From NCBI GenBank assembly GCA_018650165.1, contig JABIGM010000039.1:1-43549 (forward strand): DNA of 43,549 nt. Reading direction: 5' to 3'. Below, in pieces: positions 27,805 to 35,969 of the stretch. Position 1 is the first letter of the stretch, and each line of letters opens with the position of its first letter. The position numbers and the translations under genes were made by a program. The notes under the pieces were generated by a model, which made no database searches, was not told the origin of the DNA, and saw nothing but the letters and a program-made list of their open reading frames with translations. This DNA is from Methanobacteriota archaeon (lineage in GTDB: Archaea; Thermoplasmatota; Poseidoniia; Poseidoniales; Poseidoniaceae).

Positions 27805-28264
27805 GATTATCTCTCCGAGATTCATATTCGTCCCGCATCATCAGATGCTTGGCAGGATTGCCACCCCATACTTCGTTTGCAGGTATGTCGCAGATTACCA
27901 CGGCGCCCGCAGCAATTATGCAACCTGTATGTAATTTAACTCCGGCGACAATTGTTGCATTTGCTCCAATTATTGAATGATTCTCCACAATAACCGGCCT
28001 CCACTTGCCGTTAGAGGGTGGATAGCGGTCATTTGTAAGTACGGCGCCTGGTCCGATGAATACTTCATCTCCAACCGAGCAACCATCTGCGATGTAAACG
28101 GTACCTTGGATTCTACAACTCTGGCCAATAGTTACATTTCTTCCTATGTGCGATAGTGCACCGATATTGGTTCCTTGTCCAATGGAATCCGTGCTAATAT
28201 GGCATGGTAGCCATGCAGTCGCCCCAGCAGAGAGTTCTACCTTTTGTCCGGATAGATCAACCAT
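27797..28264 (-). CDS. Left-handed beta-helix (hexapeptide) acyltransferase
   Basis: The 155-residue protein is built of hexapeptide turns (IGQGTNIGALSHIGRNVTIG, then VGDEVFIGPGAVLTND, then IGANATIVAGVKLHTG) characteristic of trimeric left-handed beta-helix acyltransferases. The FIGPGAVLTNDRYP segment and the VWGGNPAKHLM ending are typical of sugar N-acetyltransferases of the WlbB/WbpD group that acetylate amino sugars on UDP. The acceptor is not certain; gamma-carbonic-anhydrase-like relatives are excluded because their metal histidine set is not seen. The ATG at 28264 overlaps the peroxiredoxin stop by eight bases (ATGGTTGA) and is chosen over the TTG one codon earlier. Confidence 0.88.
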   Translation of the reverse strand: MVDLSGQKVELSAGATAWLPCHISTDSIGQGTNIGALSHIGRNVTIGQSCRIQGTVYIADGCSVGDEVFIGPGAVLTNDRYPPSNGKWRPVIVENHSIIGANATIVAGVKLHTGCIIAAGAVVICDIPANEVWGGNPAKHLMMRDEYESRRDNHE

Positions 28265-28742
28265 CAATTCCCAACTCTCGCATCAGCATTGAAACATGCC
28301 CTTTGGCCTTGACATTATATCGGGCAAAAATCAAAACCCCCTCTTCAGAAATAACGAATGTGGAACGAGCGCACCCCATATATTCCCGACCATAGTTCAT
28401 CTTCATTCTCCATGTTCCAAAAGCCTCGTGAATAGCTCCATCTTCATCCATTAATAACGGGAAATTTAATTCCTGTTTGTCAATAAAGTTTTCATGACTT
28501 TTGATAGAATCTTTTGATACTCCGAATACTTGGAAACCCTCAGTTGTTAAACGCGCCATATCGTTTCTAAAGTCACAGGCTTGAATTGTACATCCCGGTG
28601 TCGAATCCTTTGGATAAAAGTACAGTATGGTCTTCTTTCCATCCGCCATAATCTCTTGGGAATTGTGAGCGACTCCCTTGGAATCTACTGCATCGAAGTC
28701 GGGCGCGAGGTCTCCTGTTTCGAGCGTTACAGGTTCTGACAT
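28257..28742 (-). CDS. bcp: Peroxiredoxin, BCP/PrxQ type
   Basis: The 161-residue thiol peroxidase has the signature YFYPKDSTPGCTIQACDF with peroxidatic Cys51 and candidate resolving Cys56, the atypical two-cysteine arrangement of PrxQ. FGVSKDS and the RSTFVI segment complete the active site. It reduces hydrogen peroxide and organic peroxides in the cytoplasm with thioredoxin-type donors. The ATG at 28742 (MSEPVTLETGD) is preferred over an in-frame TTG at 28766. It leads the minus-strand operon with the acyltransferase and flavin-reductase-like genes, and is divergent from the archaellum cluster across 166 bases. Confidence 0.95.
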   Translation of the reverse strand: MSEPVTLETGDLAPDFDAVDSKGVAHNSQEIMADGKKTILYFYPKDSTPGCTIQACDFRNDMARLTTEGFQVFGVSKDSIKSHENFIDKQELNFPLLMDEDGAIHEAFGTWRMKMNYGREYMGCARSTFVISEEGVLIFARYNVKAKGHVSMLMRELGIDG

Positions 28743-28877
28743 GGGCCGGCTAAGTGGCGCTGACAAATCAAGTCTTGCATTTTCTTTTAGAGCAAAAAAT
28801 TACTTGAATGGCCCTTTTATTCATTATGCATTAGTATGTGTGCGATATGCATGATATCTACTAGGGCTTGCGATTGT

Positions 28878-28885
28878 CTTATAAT
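28878..28885 (+). promoter_or_regulatory. TATA box of the archaellum operon
   Basis: The sequence cttataat is centred about 27 bases before the ATG at 28909, the spacing of an archaeal TATA box to a transcription start. No Shine-Dalgarno sequence lies before this ATG, so a leaderless or nearly leaderless mRNA is predicted. The 28743-28877 stretch must also hold the divergent peroxiredoxin promoter, which I cannot place. Confidence 0.6.
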
Positions 28886-28908
28886 CCTCCGTATCCTAAC
28901 CTAAAGCC

Positions 28909-29334
28909 ATGGCAGTGAGTCGTATGTCTCGAAGGTGTCGTAAGTTCATGCGACAGGTTCACAAGGCTACAACGAAATATGCCCTGCAAGAAATAGCATC
29001 TACTATCCAAAGCGATTTAGATCGTCGAAACCTTTCATACGAGGAAGCATTGAACCTTGGTAACATTCTACAAAATAAAGCAGACCTCCTACCAGGTGAT
29101 GAAATTGTGTATGCAGTTTCTGATAGAGATTCTTATCGCCGAACACTTGAGTTATATTTGCGTGATGGCATTCTCACACAAGCTGAACAATTACTTCTGT
29201 GGGAGGAACGTCGTCGCCTAGGAATTGGAGATGAAATTCACAACCTCTTGATGGAGCAATTACTGGCGGCATGGACCCGCCAAGGAAAGTCAGTCCAGAT
29301 ACACGCTTTCAAAGGAGGAAAGACCAATGTCTAA
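28909..29334 (+). CDS. Small basic cytoplasmic protein, first gene of the archaellum operon
   Basis: The 141-residue protein is not recognised. It is soluble, helical and basic at its N-terminus (SRMSRRCRKFMRQ), with no signal peptide or membrane helix. The second half (YLRDGILTQAEQLLLWEERR, ending near residue 107, then LGIGDEIHNLL) resembles a short DG-containing helical unit, as in SHOCT- or TerB-like segments that mediate protein contacts. It starts at the ATG 24 bases after the TATA box and its stop overlaps the next gene by eight bases, with a GGAGG ribosome binding site inside its own 3' end. Its place as leader gene suggests a regulator or assembly factor for the archaellum, but no DNA-binding fold is evident. 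Confidence 0.8.
   Translation: MAVSRMSRRCRKFMRQVHKATTKYALQEIASTIQSDLDRRNLSYEEALNLGNILQNKADLLPGDEIVYAVSDRDSYRRTLELYLRDGILTQAEQLLLWEERRRLGIGDEIHNLLMEQLLAAWTRQGKSVQIHAFKGGKTNV
29314..29318 (+). promoter_or_regulatory. Shine-Dalgarno site for the Ig-repeat protein
   Basis: GGAGG lies eight bases before the ATG at 29327, within the 3' end of the leader gene. It decides the start and shows that internal genes of this operon use a Shine-Dalgarno mechanism, unlike the leaderless first gene. Confidence 0.75.
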
Positions 29335-32300
29335 TCGTAAAGTTGCATTAACAATCCTTGCGGTGTTAATGGTTCAGATATCTGTTCCAATGATTCCAGT
29401 CGATGCCGCAACAAGTGGTAGGTCGAGTCATAATTTCGATGTAACTGTATTTACTCTCTCAGCAGGTGGCTCGATTAACGATGGCACAGTTGCAACTCCG
29501 GATTACAAATTAGCCCCAGGTGATCACATTACCAGGGTAGTAGTTGCAAACACAGGTACTAGTGACGAAGGTGGCACTCTAAAATTAGTCCACAAAGCCT
29601 CTGCATCATCTCCCGAAATAGAAGTTACATCAATAGATATTCCTTCAATCTCCGCAGGTGGATCAACAAATCCAATTCTAATTAATTGGACTGCACTTTC
29701 TGGTGATGGCCAAATTCTGACTGCCAGAATTATATCAACAGGGGATACAAATCCTGCTGATGATGAAGAGTCACTTGAATTTGATGTTACTATCCTTCAC
29801 AGAGGAACTGTGCTTGGCGATAACATTCCAGGGCCAAGTGGAGGATTTTCCGATCTCCGCCTCGACCACAGTATCCACACATTCGAGGCCACTGTCCGAA
29901 ATGATGGAGTAATGGATGTATCTGCTGTCTTCGAACTTAATTTGACTGACAATTCTGACCCTACAAATAAAATCTCTTATTGGTCAAACACACTTATTCT
30001 GGAGCCTGGAAATCTACTGAACCCTCCGACTGGGGGAGCGCTTTCAGCGTCATTCGACGCCGCTTCACTCCTCGGGTCTTGGACTCTTGCAGCAAAGGTT
30101 CACTTCAATGGAACTCTGTGGACAAATACAATCGTTTCTAACGTTGAAACAATCACATTTTCAGATTTCATTATTGATGTTTCAACTCCGGGGGACAGGT
30201 CGATTGAGCCTGGTGCTACTACCAGTTTAACTTGGATCATTACGAACCTTGGTAGTGCGGACGATTTGACAATTGAGTTAGGCTCTGACAAAGGATGGCA
30301 CGATAATTCACGGAATGGACAGATAATCAATTTGGGTGCTGGTGAAACAGTCACTGAAGTCATTTCAGTCACTGTTCCAATCGATGCAGTAAAACCAACA
30401 TTGGAAAATATTTACCTTAATCTTTCAAGCGCATCTACCGACCCATATACGGCGCGCAGTGTGGCTCATGTGACAGTTGGAGATCAATACCAAGCATCAG
30501 TAATCGCACCGATTGGACCACTCACAGTAACTCCTGCTAAAACCGAATCTCTTCTATTCACAATTATCAATTCAGGAAATGTTGCTACCGCTTTCACTCT
30601 CGATGCAGGACTCTCATCATCTGCTGATAATTGGCAGGTTTCACCGATGTCTAGTACTGACGTTATTGCAGTTGGAGAAAACGTTACAGTGACAGTATTT
30701 GTAACTCCGGCACCGATTTCTTCGCCATTAATTACTAGCGAAAGAAATGGTGCAGGTGACAGTTTGTATGCCTGGTTATCCGCTGAACCTCTCAACGGCG
30801 GTGTGCCTGAAATCAACACTACTCAATTGATTGTTAGAGCGGTTATCGCAGTCGACCCTGGACCTGAAACAGAAGAAATCATTCTGACAGAATCCGAAAT
30901 TCGAGAGGGAGTTGGCGCCGGGGGCGTGGACAAAATCATTTCATTATCTGTTGAGGTTAGGCATAATCTTGGTGCCGCTATTTCGGTGGGCGTTGATGCC
31001 AACATCACAGTAGGTAATGCGACCTTCACTCCAACTAATACCGGGGGCAATCAGGAATTCGAACGATGGAATTCATCTGTGACTCCAGACACCGTATCTG
31101 CGCTAGGAATCGGAGAGGTGTTCCAATCATGGCTTCAAATAGATGGCCCAAGTGACGAAATGCCACTTGCGGGTGAATTATTGTTACCAGTTACTGCAAC
31201 TCCAATTCTAACATCTAGTCAACAATCCAATGGAGTATTGCCCTATCCGGTAACGAGAAACATTAGTATTATCATTCCAAGTATTACCGATGGTGAAATA
31301 GTCATACCCGCCGAACCTTTGGATGCTGACGTTGGTAATCTTACCAATTTCACAATACAATTGGAGAATACTGGGAATGATTTATCCTCTTACCGTTTAG
31401 TTATCGAAGACGATCTTCCCGACCTTTGGTCTGCGAGTTTAGAAACCTCTGACCTAACCTCTCCTTCAGTTGTTGCAAACCTCTCAGCTGCAATGGCAGA
31501 CCATCCTACCACAGGCGATGCTCATTTCTCAAATGTGACTCTCAAAGTAACCACGGACCCACAAGCAGATGCTGACACCCTCCAGGCCCTCCATATACGA
31601 GTGGAAGACCGGGAAAGTGGCGAGATCTTATCCCTGAATACGCTGCTTATTAGAGTCGAAGAATCAGTAAACTTCGAATTGATTCCAACCAACCACACAA
31701 TCGACTTATCGCCATATGAAACTCCACTTACAAGAGTGTATGTTAACAATACAGGAAATGTTGCAACAACCTTCCTCGTATGGCTTGACACATCTCTACA
31801 AAACGATGTAGCATTCACATCGGAATCGGCAGCAGAAATCATTGTTGCTCCGGGTTATACAGAGTCGATAAAGATTAGATTAACTCCTGATACAGAGGCT
31901 AGTGCTGATGAGATTCATATGGCTACATTATGGGTTTCAGCATCTAATGGAATGAATTTATCTGCGGTAATTGTGGCAAATATTACTGCTGACCATCATC
32001 TTTCAATCAATGTGCTGAACACAATTACTGTGACCCCAGGTGTGAATGAGGTAATCGATGTAACATTTGAGAACACTGGTAATTTAGAGGAATCCCTCAA
32101 TATCACAGCGGTGGTTGAGGGTGGCTGGGATACTAGTTGGGCACAAAGCGAGATAATTTTACCAATAAACGGTAGCCTAGTTAATGATTTGACAGTTATG
32201 GTTCCGGCTCTTGGTGGAAACGATTCCCTCGCAAATGGAGATTTGCATAACGTCACAATTTCTCTTTACCATACTGCAAATGGTGGATTTTTGTCATCTC

Positions 32301-34348
32301 GCACAATAACGTTAGTAGTTGCTCCAGTATTCCTAGTACAGGTTGATGATTGGCCAGAAGAGATGCTATACCACCGCCAATGGCCAGGCGATTGGCGAGT
32401 GACGGTTACCAACGTTGGAAACAAGGATGTAACAGTAGATTTGGAGTATAAGATTCTGAAACCGGGCTTTGATCCTCTTGATGAAATACCCTCTCTCGCT
32501 TGGGAAATTGGTGAGAACGCTACAAACAAGATAATTTTACCAATGGGCGTACCCGTCGAATTGAGATTTACAGTTGATGCTAAAGAGTACGAGCCAGATA
32601 TCTATCTTGAAGCATTACTAAGGTTAGAAATGACGCCTGATGACCCAGAGGTAACTGGTAAATCAATCGCTGAAACCGCACTTAAGATGTCTCGACTTTT
32701 CCCGTATGAGGATTACAAATTGATACCATCGTTAGATAATTCTAATTTGACTGAAATAATAACTTGGTCGCACATTCCAGAAGGGATAAGCACAGATGCT
32801 GCTTACTTAATTGAGATTTGTAATGCTGAAAGAAGAGTTAATATTTCTGAATTAGGATTGGATGAAGCTAATTTCGCTTGGAATTTCGGCCTAGATGTCG
32901 GCGGCAGCGTTGAGATACTAAATTTGGAAAATAACTGCGATGGCAACACACATTCCACAATTTCATTACCGTCTAGGGAAAGTTGGGTAACAATTAATCC
33001 TATAGGTGTTGTAATCGATACTCCTAATAGGCCAAATATTCTTCAAAACGATGGATATGATTTAACATTCCGTCTTTATCATCCAGACGACAATAATGGA
33101 TTTGAAGATTATACCGAAGCAACCTTTTCATTCTATTTCGCGACAGTTGCAGATCCAGTAATTCAAAAATTGGAGTTTGGTGAAGGCGACTTACAGGAAG
33201 GGGACACCTCTACAATTAAAGCAACAATAAGGAACGAAGGAACTTCCTTGGCCTTAGGCGTCACTCTCGAATTAATGTGTGAAGGTGTTTCAATCAGTGA
33301 GCCAACTTACGAGTATGGTTTCTTATCTGCGTCTGAAGAATTCACTCATGAATTCCAGATAGAGACAGACGAATTGGATTGGTGGTCACAATCAACCGAT
33401 GTCGATTGTGAACTCATTCTCGATGCTAGGTCCTGGAATGGAACTACACTAGATAGTAAATCGCAAGATCTCAAAGGTACTGTCGATTCTTGGTCACCGA
33501 ATATTGGAGTGTCATTTATCGCAATGCTTGTACTCATGGGAGCATCAATTGTTCTATTGAGACTAGTTGGGCAAAATGATAAGTTCCGTCTTGCAGCAAT
33601 TTATTCTGGTGTTTTAGCATTAGGATTTGCATTCCACCTACTAGAAATGGCTTGGTGGGGACCTGTTGTTCTGCTAACTGCGGCTCTTTGGGTATGGACC
33701 ATGACATGGCGCTCAACAGTAGAATTCCAATTAATACACGAAGATTACCAACGTGCACGTAAAGGAATTAGTACACTATACAGCGACCACTTCGATGTTC
33801 TATCGGATTCCAAGCGCCAACTCTCAATTATCCTTGCAATGCCAGTACTGGGCATGATTGGTGTAATTCTTGGATTCCCGCCTCAAATCAATGCAGACTC
33901 AAGCAATATGCTAACATTAGTAGGTTATCTTGCGACTGTAATTGTCGGCGTAGTATTCATCATTTGGAATGCTAACAGAATGTACGGTTCTCTCTATGGA
34001 CGCTTGACCGAAATCGAAGTTCAAGCCAGCCGTATAGAGAGAGATTTGGGGGATCCGGCACGCTTGCTCACCGAATTAGCGAGCGATGGATTAGATATTT
34101 CATCAATAATTTCTCAACCTCGACCAAATGTTGCCGCAGAAGGTAGCGCTTCAACTTCCGAAGTAACAGGCTGGGACGAAAATATTCTATTGGATGATGG
34201 CTTGGAAGAAGATTCTGTAAGCGAAGTACTGAGTTTTGATGATGCCGAAGAAGACGGCAGCGAACAATCACTTTCAATTGATATCGAGGACCTCTTTGCA
34301 GATGATTCCTCAGAAACAGATGCAGAGGAGGTGAAAGGCGATGACTGA
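29327..34348 (+). CDS. Giant Ig-repeat (NEW3/CARDB-like) polytopic membrane protein of the archaellum operon
   Basis: This 1673-residue protein has a signal peptide (VALTILAVLMVQISVPMIPVDA), an ectodomain of about 1360 residues, about five membrane helices (between residues 1391 and 1550) and an acidic cytoplasmic tail of about 120 residues. The ectodomain has about nine Ig-like repeats marked by a Val-x-Asn-x-Gly strand: VANTGTSD, VRNDGVMD, ITNLGSAD, INSGNVATAF, LENTGND, VNNTGNVATTF, FENTGNLEES, VTNVGNKD and IRNEGTS. These fit NEW3/CARDB-type beta-sandwiches. No catalytic motif is present. Starts and stops overlap both neighbours by eight bases, so it is made with the archaellum proteins. 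It matches no textbook archaellum subunit; a surface scaffold or motor anchor is my inference. A general surface protein riding in the operon is the alternative. Confidence 0.85.
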   Translation: MSNRKVALTILAVLMVQISVPMIPVDAATSGRSSHNFDVTVFTLSAGGSINDGTVATPDYKLAPGDHITRVVVANTGTSDEGGTLKLVHKASASSPEIEVTSIDIPSISAGGSTNPILINWTALSGDGQILTARIISTGDTNPADDEESLEFDVTILHRGTVLGDNIPGPSGGFSDLRLDHSIHTFEATVRNDGVMDVSAVFELNLTDNSDPTNKISYWSNTLILEPGNLLNPPTGGALSASFDAASLLGSWTLAAKVHFNGTLWTNTIVSNVETITFSDFIIDVSTPGDRSIEPGATTSLTWIITNLGSADDLTIELGSDKGWHDNSRNGQIINLGAGETVTEVISVTVPIDAVKPTLENIYLNLSSASTDPYTARSVAHVTVGDQYQASVIAPIGPLTVTPAKTESLLFTIINSGNVATAFTLDAGLSSSADNWQVSPMSSTDVIAVGENVTVTVFVTPAPISSPLITSERNGAGDSLYAWLSAEPLNGGVPEINTTQLIVRAVIAVDPGPETEEIILTESEIREGVGAGGVDKIISLSVEVRHNLGAAISVGVDANITVGNATFTPTNTGGNQEFERWNSSVTPDTVSALGIGEVFQSWLQIDGPSDEMPLAGELLLPVTATPILTSSQQSNGVLPYPVTRNISIIIPSITDGEIVIPAEPLDADVGNLTNFTIQLENTGNDLSSYRLVIEDDLPDLWSASLETSDLTSPSVVANLSAAMADHPTTGDAHFSNVTLKVTTDPQADADTLQALHIRVEDRESGEILSLNTLLIRVEESVNFELIPTNHTIDLSPYETPLTRVYVNNTGNVATTFLVWLDTSLQNDVAFTSESAAEIIVAPGYTESIKIRLTPDTEASADEIHMATLWVSASNGMNLSAVIVANITADHHLSINVLNTITVTPGVNEVIDVTFENTGNLEESLNITAVVEGGWDTSWAQSEIILPINGSLVNDLTVMVPALGGNDSLANGDLHNVTISLYHTANGGFLSSRTITLVVAPVFLVQVDDWPEEMLYHRQWPGDWRVTVTNVGNKDVTVDLEYKILKPGFDPLDEIPSLAWEIGENATNKIILPMGVPVELRFTVDAKEYEPDIYLEALLRLEMTPDDPEVTGKSIAETALKMSRLFPYEDYKLIPSLDNSNLTEIITWSHIPEGISTDAAYLIEICNAERRVNISELGLDEANFAWNFGLDVGGSVEILNLENNCDGNTHSTISLPSRESWVTINPIGVVIDTPNRPNILQNDGYDLTFRLYHPDDNNGFEDYTEATFSFYFATVADPVIQKLEFGEGDLQEGDTSTIKATIRNEGTSLALGVTLELMCEGVSISEPTYEYGFLSASEEFTHEFQIETDELDWWSQSTDVDCELILDARSWNGTTLDSKSQDLKGTVDSWSPNIGVSFIAMLVLMGASIVLLRLVGQNDKFRLAAIYSGVLALGFAFHLLEMAWWGPVVLLTAALWVWTMTWRSTVEFQLIHEDYQRARKGISTLYSDHFDVLSDSKRQLSIILAMPVLGMIGVILGFPPQINADSSNMLTLVGYLATVIVGVVFIIWNANRMYGSLYGRLTEIEVQASRIERDLGDPARLLTELASDGLDISSIISQPRPNVAAEGSASTSEVTGWDENILLDDGLEEDSVSEVLSFDDAEEDGSEQSLSIDIEDLFADDSSETDAEEVKGDD

Positions 34349-35306
34349 AGAATACGATGTTGAAGTCTCTGACCTCGAAGATGCACGACGAGCAATACGT
34401 GATTCTCAAACTAGTGCGGACCGTCTGATTCAAGCAAGCCGTGAATTAGAGCATATTGTGTATGGTGTCTCGAGTGGTGATTCATCACTTTCGGCCACAG
34501 AATACGATATTGTAGATGCACGTTCTAGTCTTGAGCAACACAAGTTGTTCCGTGCTAAGAGGTCTGTTAGACGCGCAGAGAAAGCATTAGCAGCCGTAGA
34601 ATCAGACGTAGTTGAATTACGGCGAAATATCGCTATGTTAAATCGCCTGCTCAATGAAAAGACACTCACTGAGGCAGAGATTGAAATTATCCTCCGTCGA
34701 CTTCGTAACGCCACCGGTGCTGCTGAATTAGGCGATGTTGGATTCGCTGCTGGAGAAGTAGAACAATTAATTGGAGATCTAGTTGTAGATTCAGCAGTTG
34801 CTCTCAATCCATTCTTGTTCCGAAACTTCTGGATGGGCGTCGATACAAGATGGCCTGCAGGTGGGGACACCGGAGTAATGATTGTTAGAATCTGTAACGA
34901 TGGAAACCGGCCAATTCCGGAAATGCGCCTTGCTCCGCCAGTTCCTGAAGAATGGCAATGCGTGCCTTCATCCATAGACCTCCCAATTCTACGACCAGGT
35001 GATGTAATCCTCATTCGCTTTGAAGTTAAACCCGGCCTCAGGTTTGGCTTAGATGAAATCCCACTTTCTAGGAAACTTGCAATACAGACTGGATACGATG
35101 TTTCTGCTGGCCAAGTAAGAGTGACAATGCGCATTCAAAATCGTAGTATGGAAACAGTACGAGACCTCCTTATCCAACCTTGGATGCCTCCAGGGTATGT
35201 TACAGAGAACCTTCCACTTGTGGAAAAGCTCTCTCCAGACGAAATCGGAGTGGTAAGTATGCCACTCGTGATTGACATGGGCGACGGAGGTGAATCCGCC
35301 GCCTAA
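34341..35306 (+). CDS. Cytoplasmic coiled-coil plus beta-sandwich protein of the archaellum operon
   Basis: The 321-residue protein is not recognised. Residues 1-165 are helical and charged with heptad-like runs (ARRAIRDSQTSADRLIQASR, AKRSVRRAEKALAAVESDVV, LRRNIAMLNRLLNEK). From about 170 to the end is a beta-rich part with VMIVRICNDGNRPIPEMRL and VRVTMRIQNRSMETVRDLLI, which recalls the Ig-like strands of the preceding protein. There is no signal peptide or transmembrane helix, so it should be cytosolic. The ATG overlaps the previous stop by eight bases (ATGACTGA) with GAGGTGAAAG just before. A partner of the acidic tail of the giant membrane protein, or a divergent scaffold replacing part of the FlaC/D/E set, is possible but unproven. 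Confidence 0.8.
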   Translation: MTEEYDVEVSDLEDARRAIRDSQTSADRLIQASRELEHIVYGVSSGDSSLSATEYDIVDARSSLEQHKLFRAKRSVRRAEKALAAVESDVVELRRNIAMLNRLLNEKTLTEAEIEIILRRLRNATGAAELGDVGFAAGEVEQLIGDLVVDSAVALNPFLFRNFWMGVDTRWPAGGDTGVMIVRICNDGNRPIPEMRLAPPVPEEWQCVPSSIDLPILRPGDVILIRFEVKPGLRFGLDEIPLSRKLAIQTGYDVSAGQVRVTMRIQNRSMETVRDLLIQPWMPPGYVTENLPLVEKLSPDEIGVVSMPLVIDMGDGGESAA

Positions 35307-35383
35307 TCATTTTCCACCCTGCAATGGTGGCTTGCCGCTGGTCAGGGAGGATGTAGAGATACGAAAAAAGAGGTGAAAAACCA

Positions 35384-35959
35384 ATGCAAAATAAAAATAA
35401 AATAAACGAGATGAACGACGATTGGGGTTCAATCGGTATCGGTGCGATGATTGTATTTATCGCTCTGATCCTGGTTGCCGCAGTCGCTAGCGCAGTAATC
35501 ATACAAACTGGTGAAAAGCTACAACAGAACGCACAACAGTCGGGAAGCGACACACAACAGGAAATTTCGGGTAAAATCTCGATAATCACTGTTTGGGTCG
35601 GAGTACAAACTGGAGCAGCTGAAGAGATTACCATGGTATTCGAATTAGCACCAGGCTCTGAACCGGTTGCCTCAGATGCTGTCCACTGGGCAGTGATTTG
35701 TGACGATGGTGCAGGAACTCCTGGACTGATTGATGGAGACTTATCCACAGCAACTGAATTAGATGGTGCTACAGTAGCAGCGACATTCAACCCAGGTGAG
35801 ACATACATGATCGACTTGATTGTCGGTGGCGGTGCAGGTGCATCATGTGCTCCTGCATTGAATGAAGAACACCAGATGGTGATCTCCGCAAACGGCGGTG
35901 GCTCGACTTACGAGACACTGTTTTACAAAAGTACAACTCAAGGAGACTCTGTAGTCTGA
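35384..35959 (+). CDS. flaB1: Archaellin 1 (archaeal flagellin)
   Basis: The 191-residue pre-archaellin forms the archaellum filament. It has a short leader ending in Gly15 followed by SIGIGAMIVFIALILVAAVA, the conserved hydrophobic helix that packs into the filament core; the peptidase should cut between Gly15 and Ser16. The residues before the cut are acidic (NDDWG) rather than the basic KG/RG usual in archaellins. The C-terminal half is the surface beta-domain, ending near GGGSTYETL. A GAGGTGA Shine-Dalgarno (35370-35376) precedes the ATG by seven bases. The 77-base gap upstream holds a weak 5-bp stem (ccacc 35314-35318 with ggtgg 35326-35330). Confidence 0.95.
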   Translation: MQNKNKINEMNDDWGSIGIGAMIVFIALILVAAVASAVIIQTGEKLQQNAQQSGSDTQQEISGKISIITVWVGVQTGAAEEITMVFELAPGSEPVASDAVHWAVICDDGAGTPGLIDGDLSTATELDGATVAATFNPGETYMIDLIVGGGAGASCAPALNEEHQMVISANGGGSTYETLFYKSTTQGDSVV

Positions 35960-35969
35960 GGTGATTATG

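Noticed and set aside
34430..35134. 234-residue minus-strand open frame over the coiled-coil gene
   Set aside because: Composition (Arg/Ser/Pro-rich) is typical of a shadow frame, and the plus-strand gene has a coupled start and ribosome binding site.
35314..35330. Stem ccacc/ggtgg between the coiled-coil gene and archaellin 1
   Set aside because: Five-base arms with a seven-base loop occur often by chance, and no U-tract follows; too weak to call a terminator or processing site.
35200..35808. 202-residue minus-strand frame over archaellin 1
   Set aside because: It is the shadow of the archaellin; its isoleucine-rich stretches are the complement of the conserved core helix, and the same shadow appears opposite archaellin 2.
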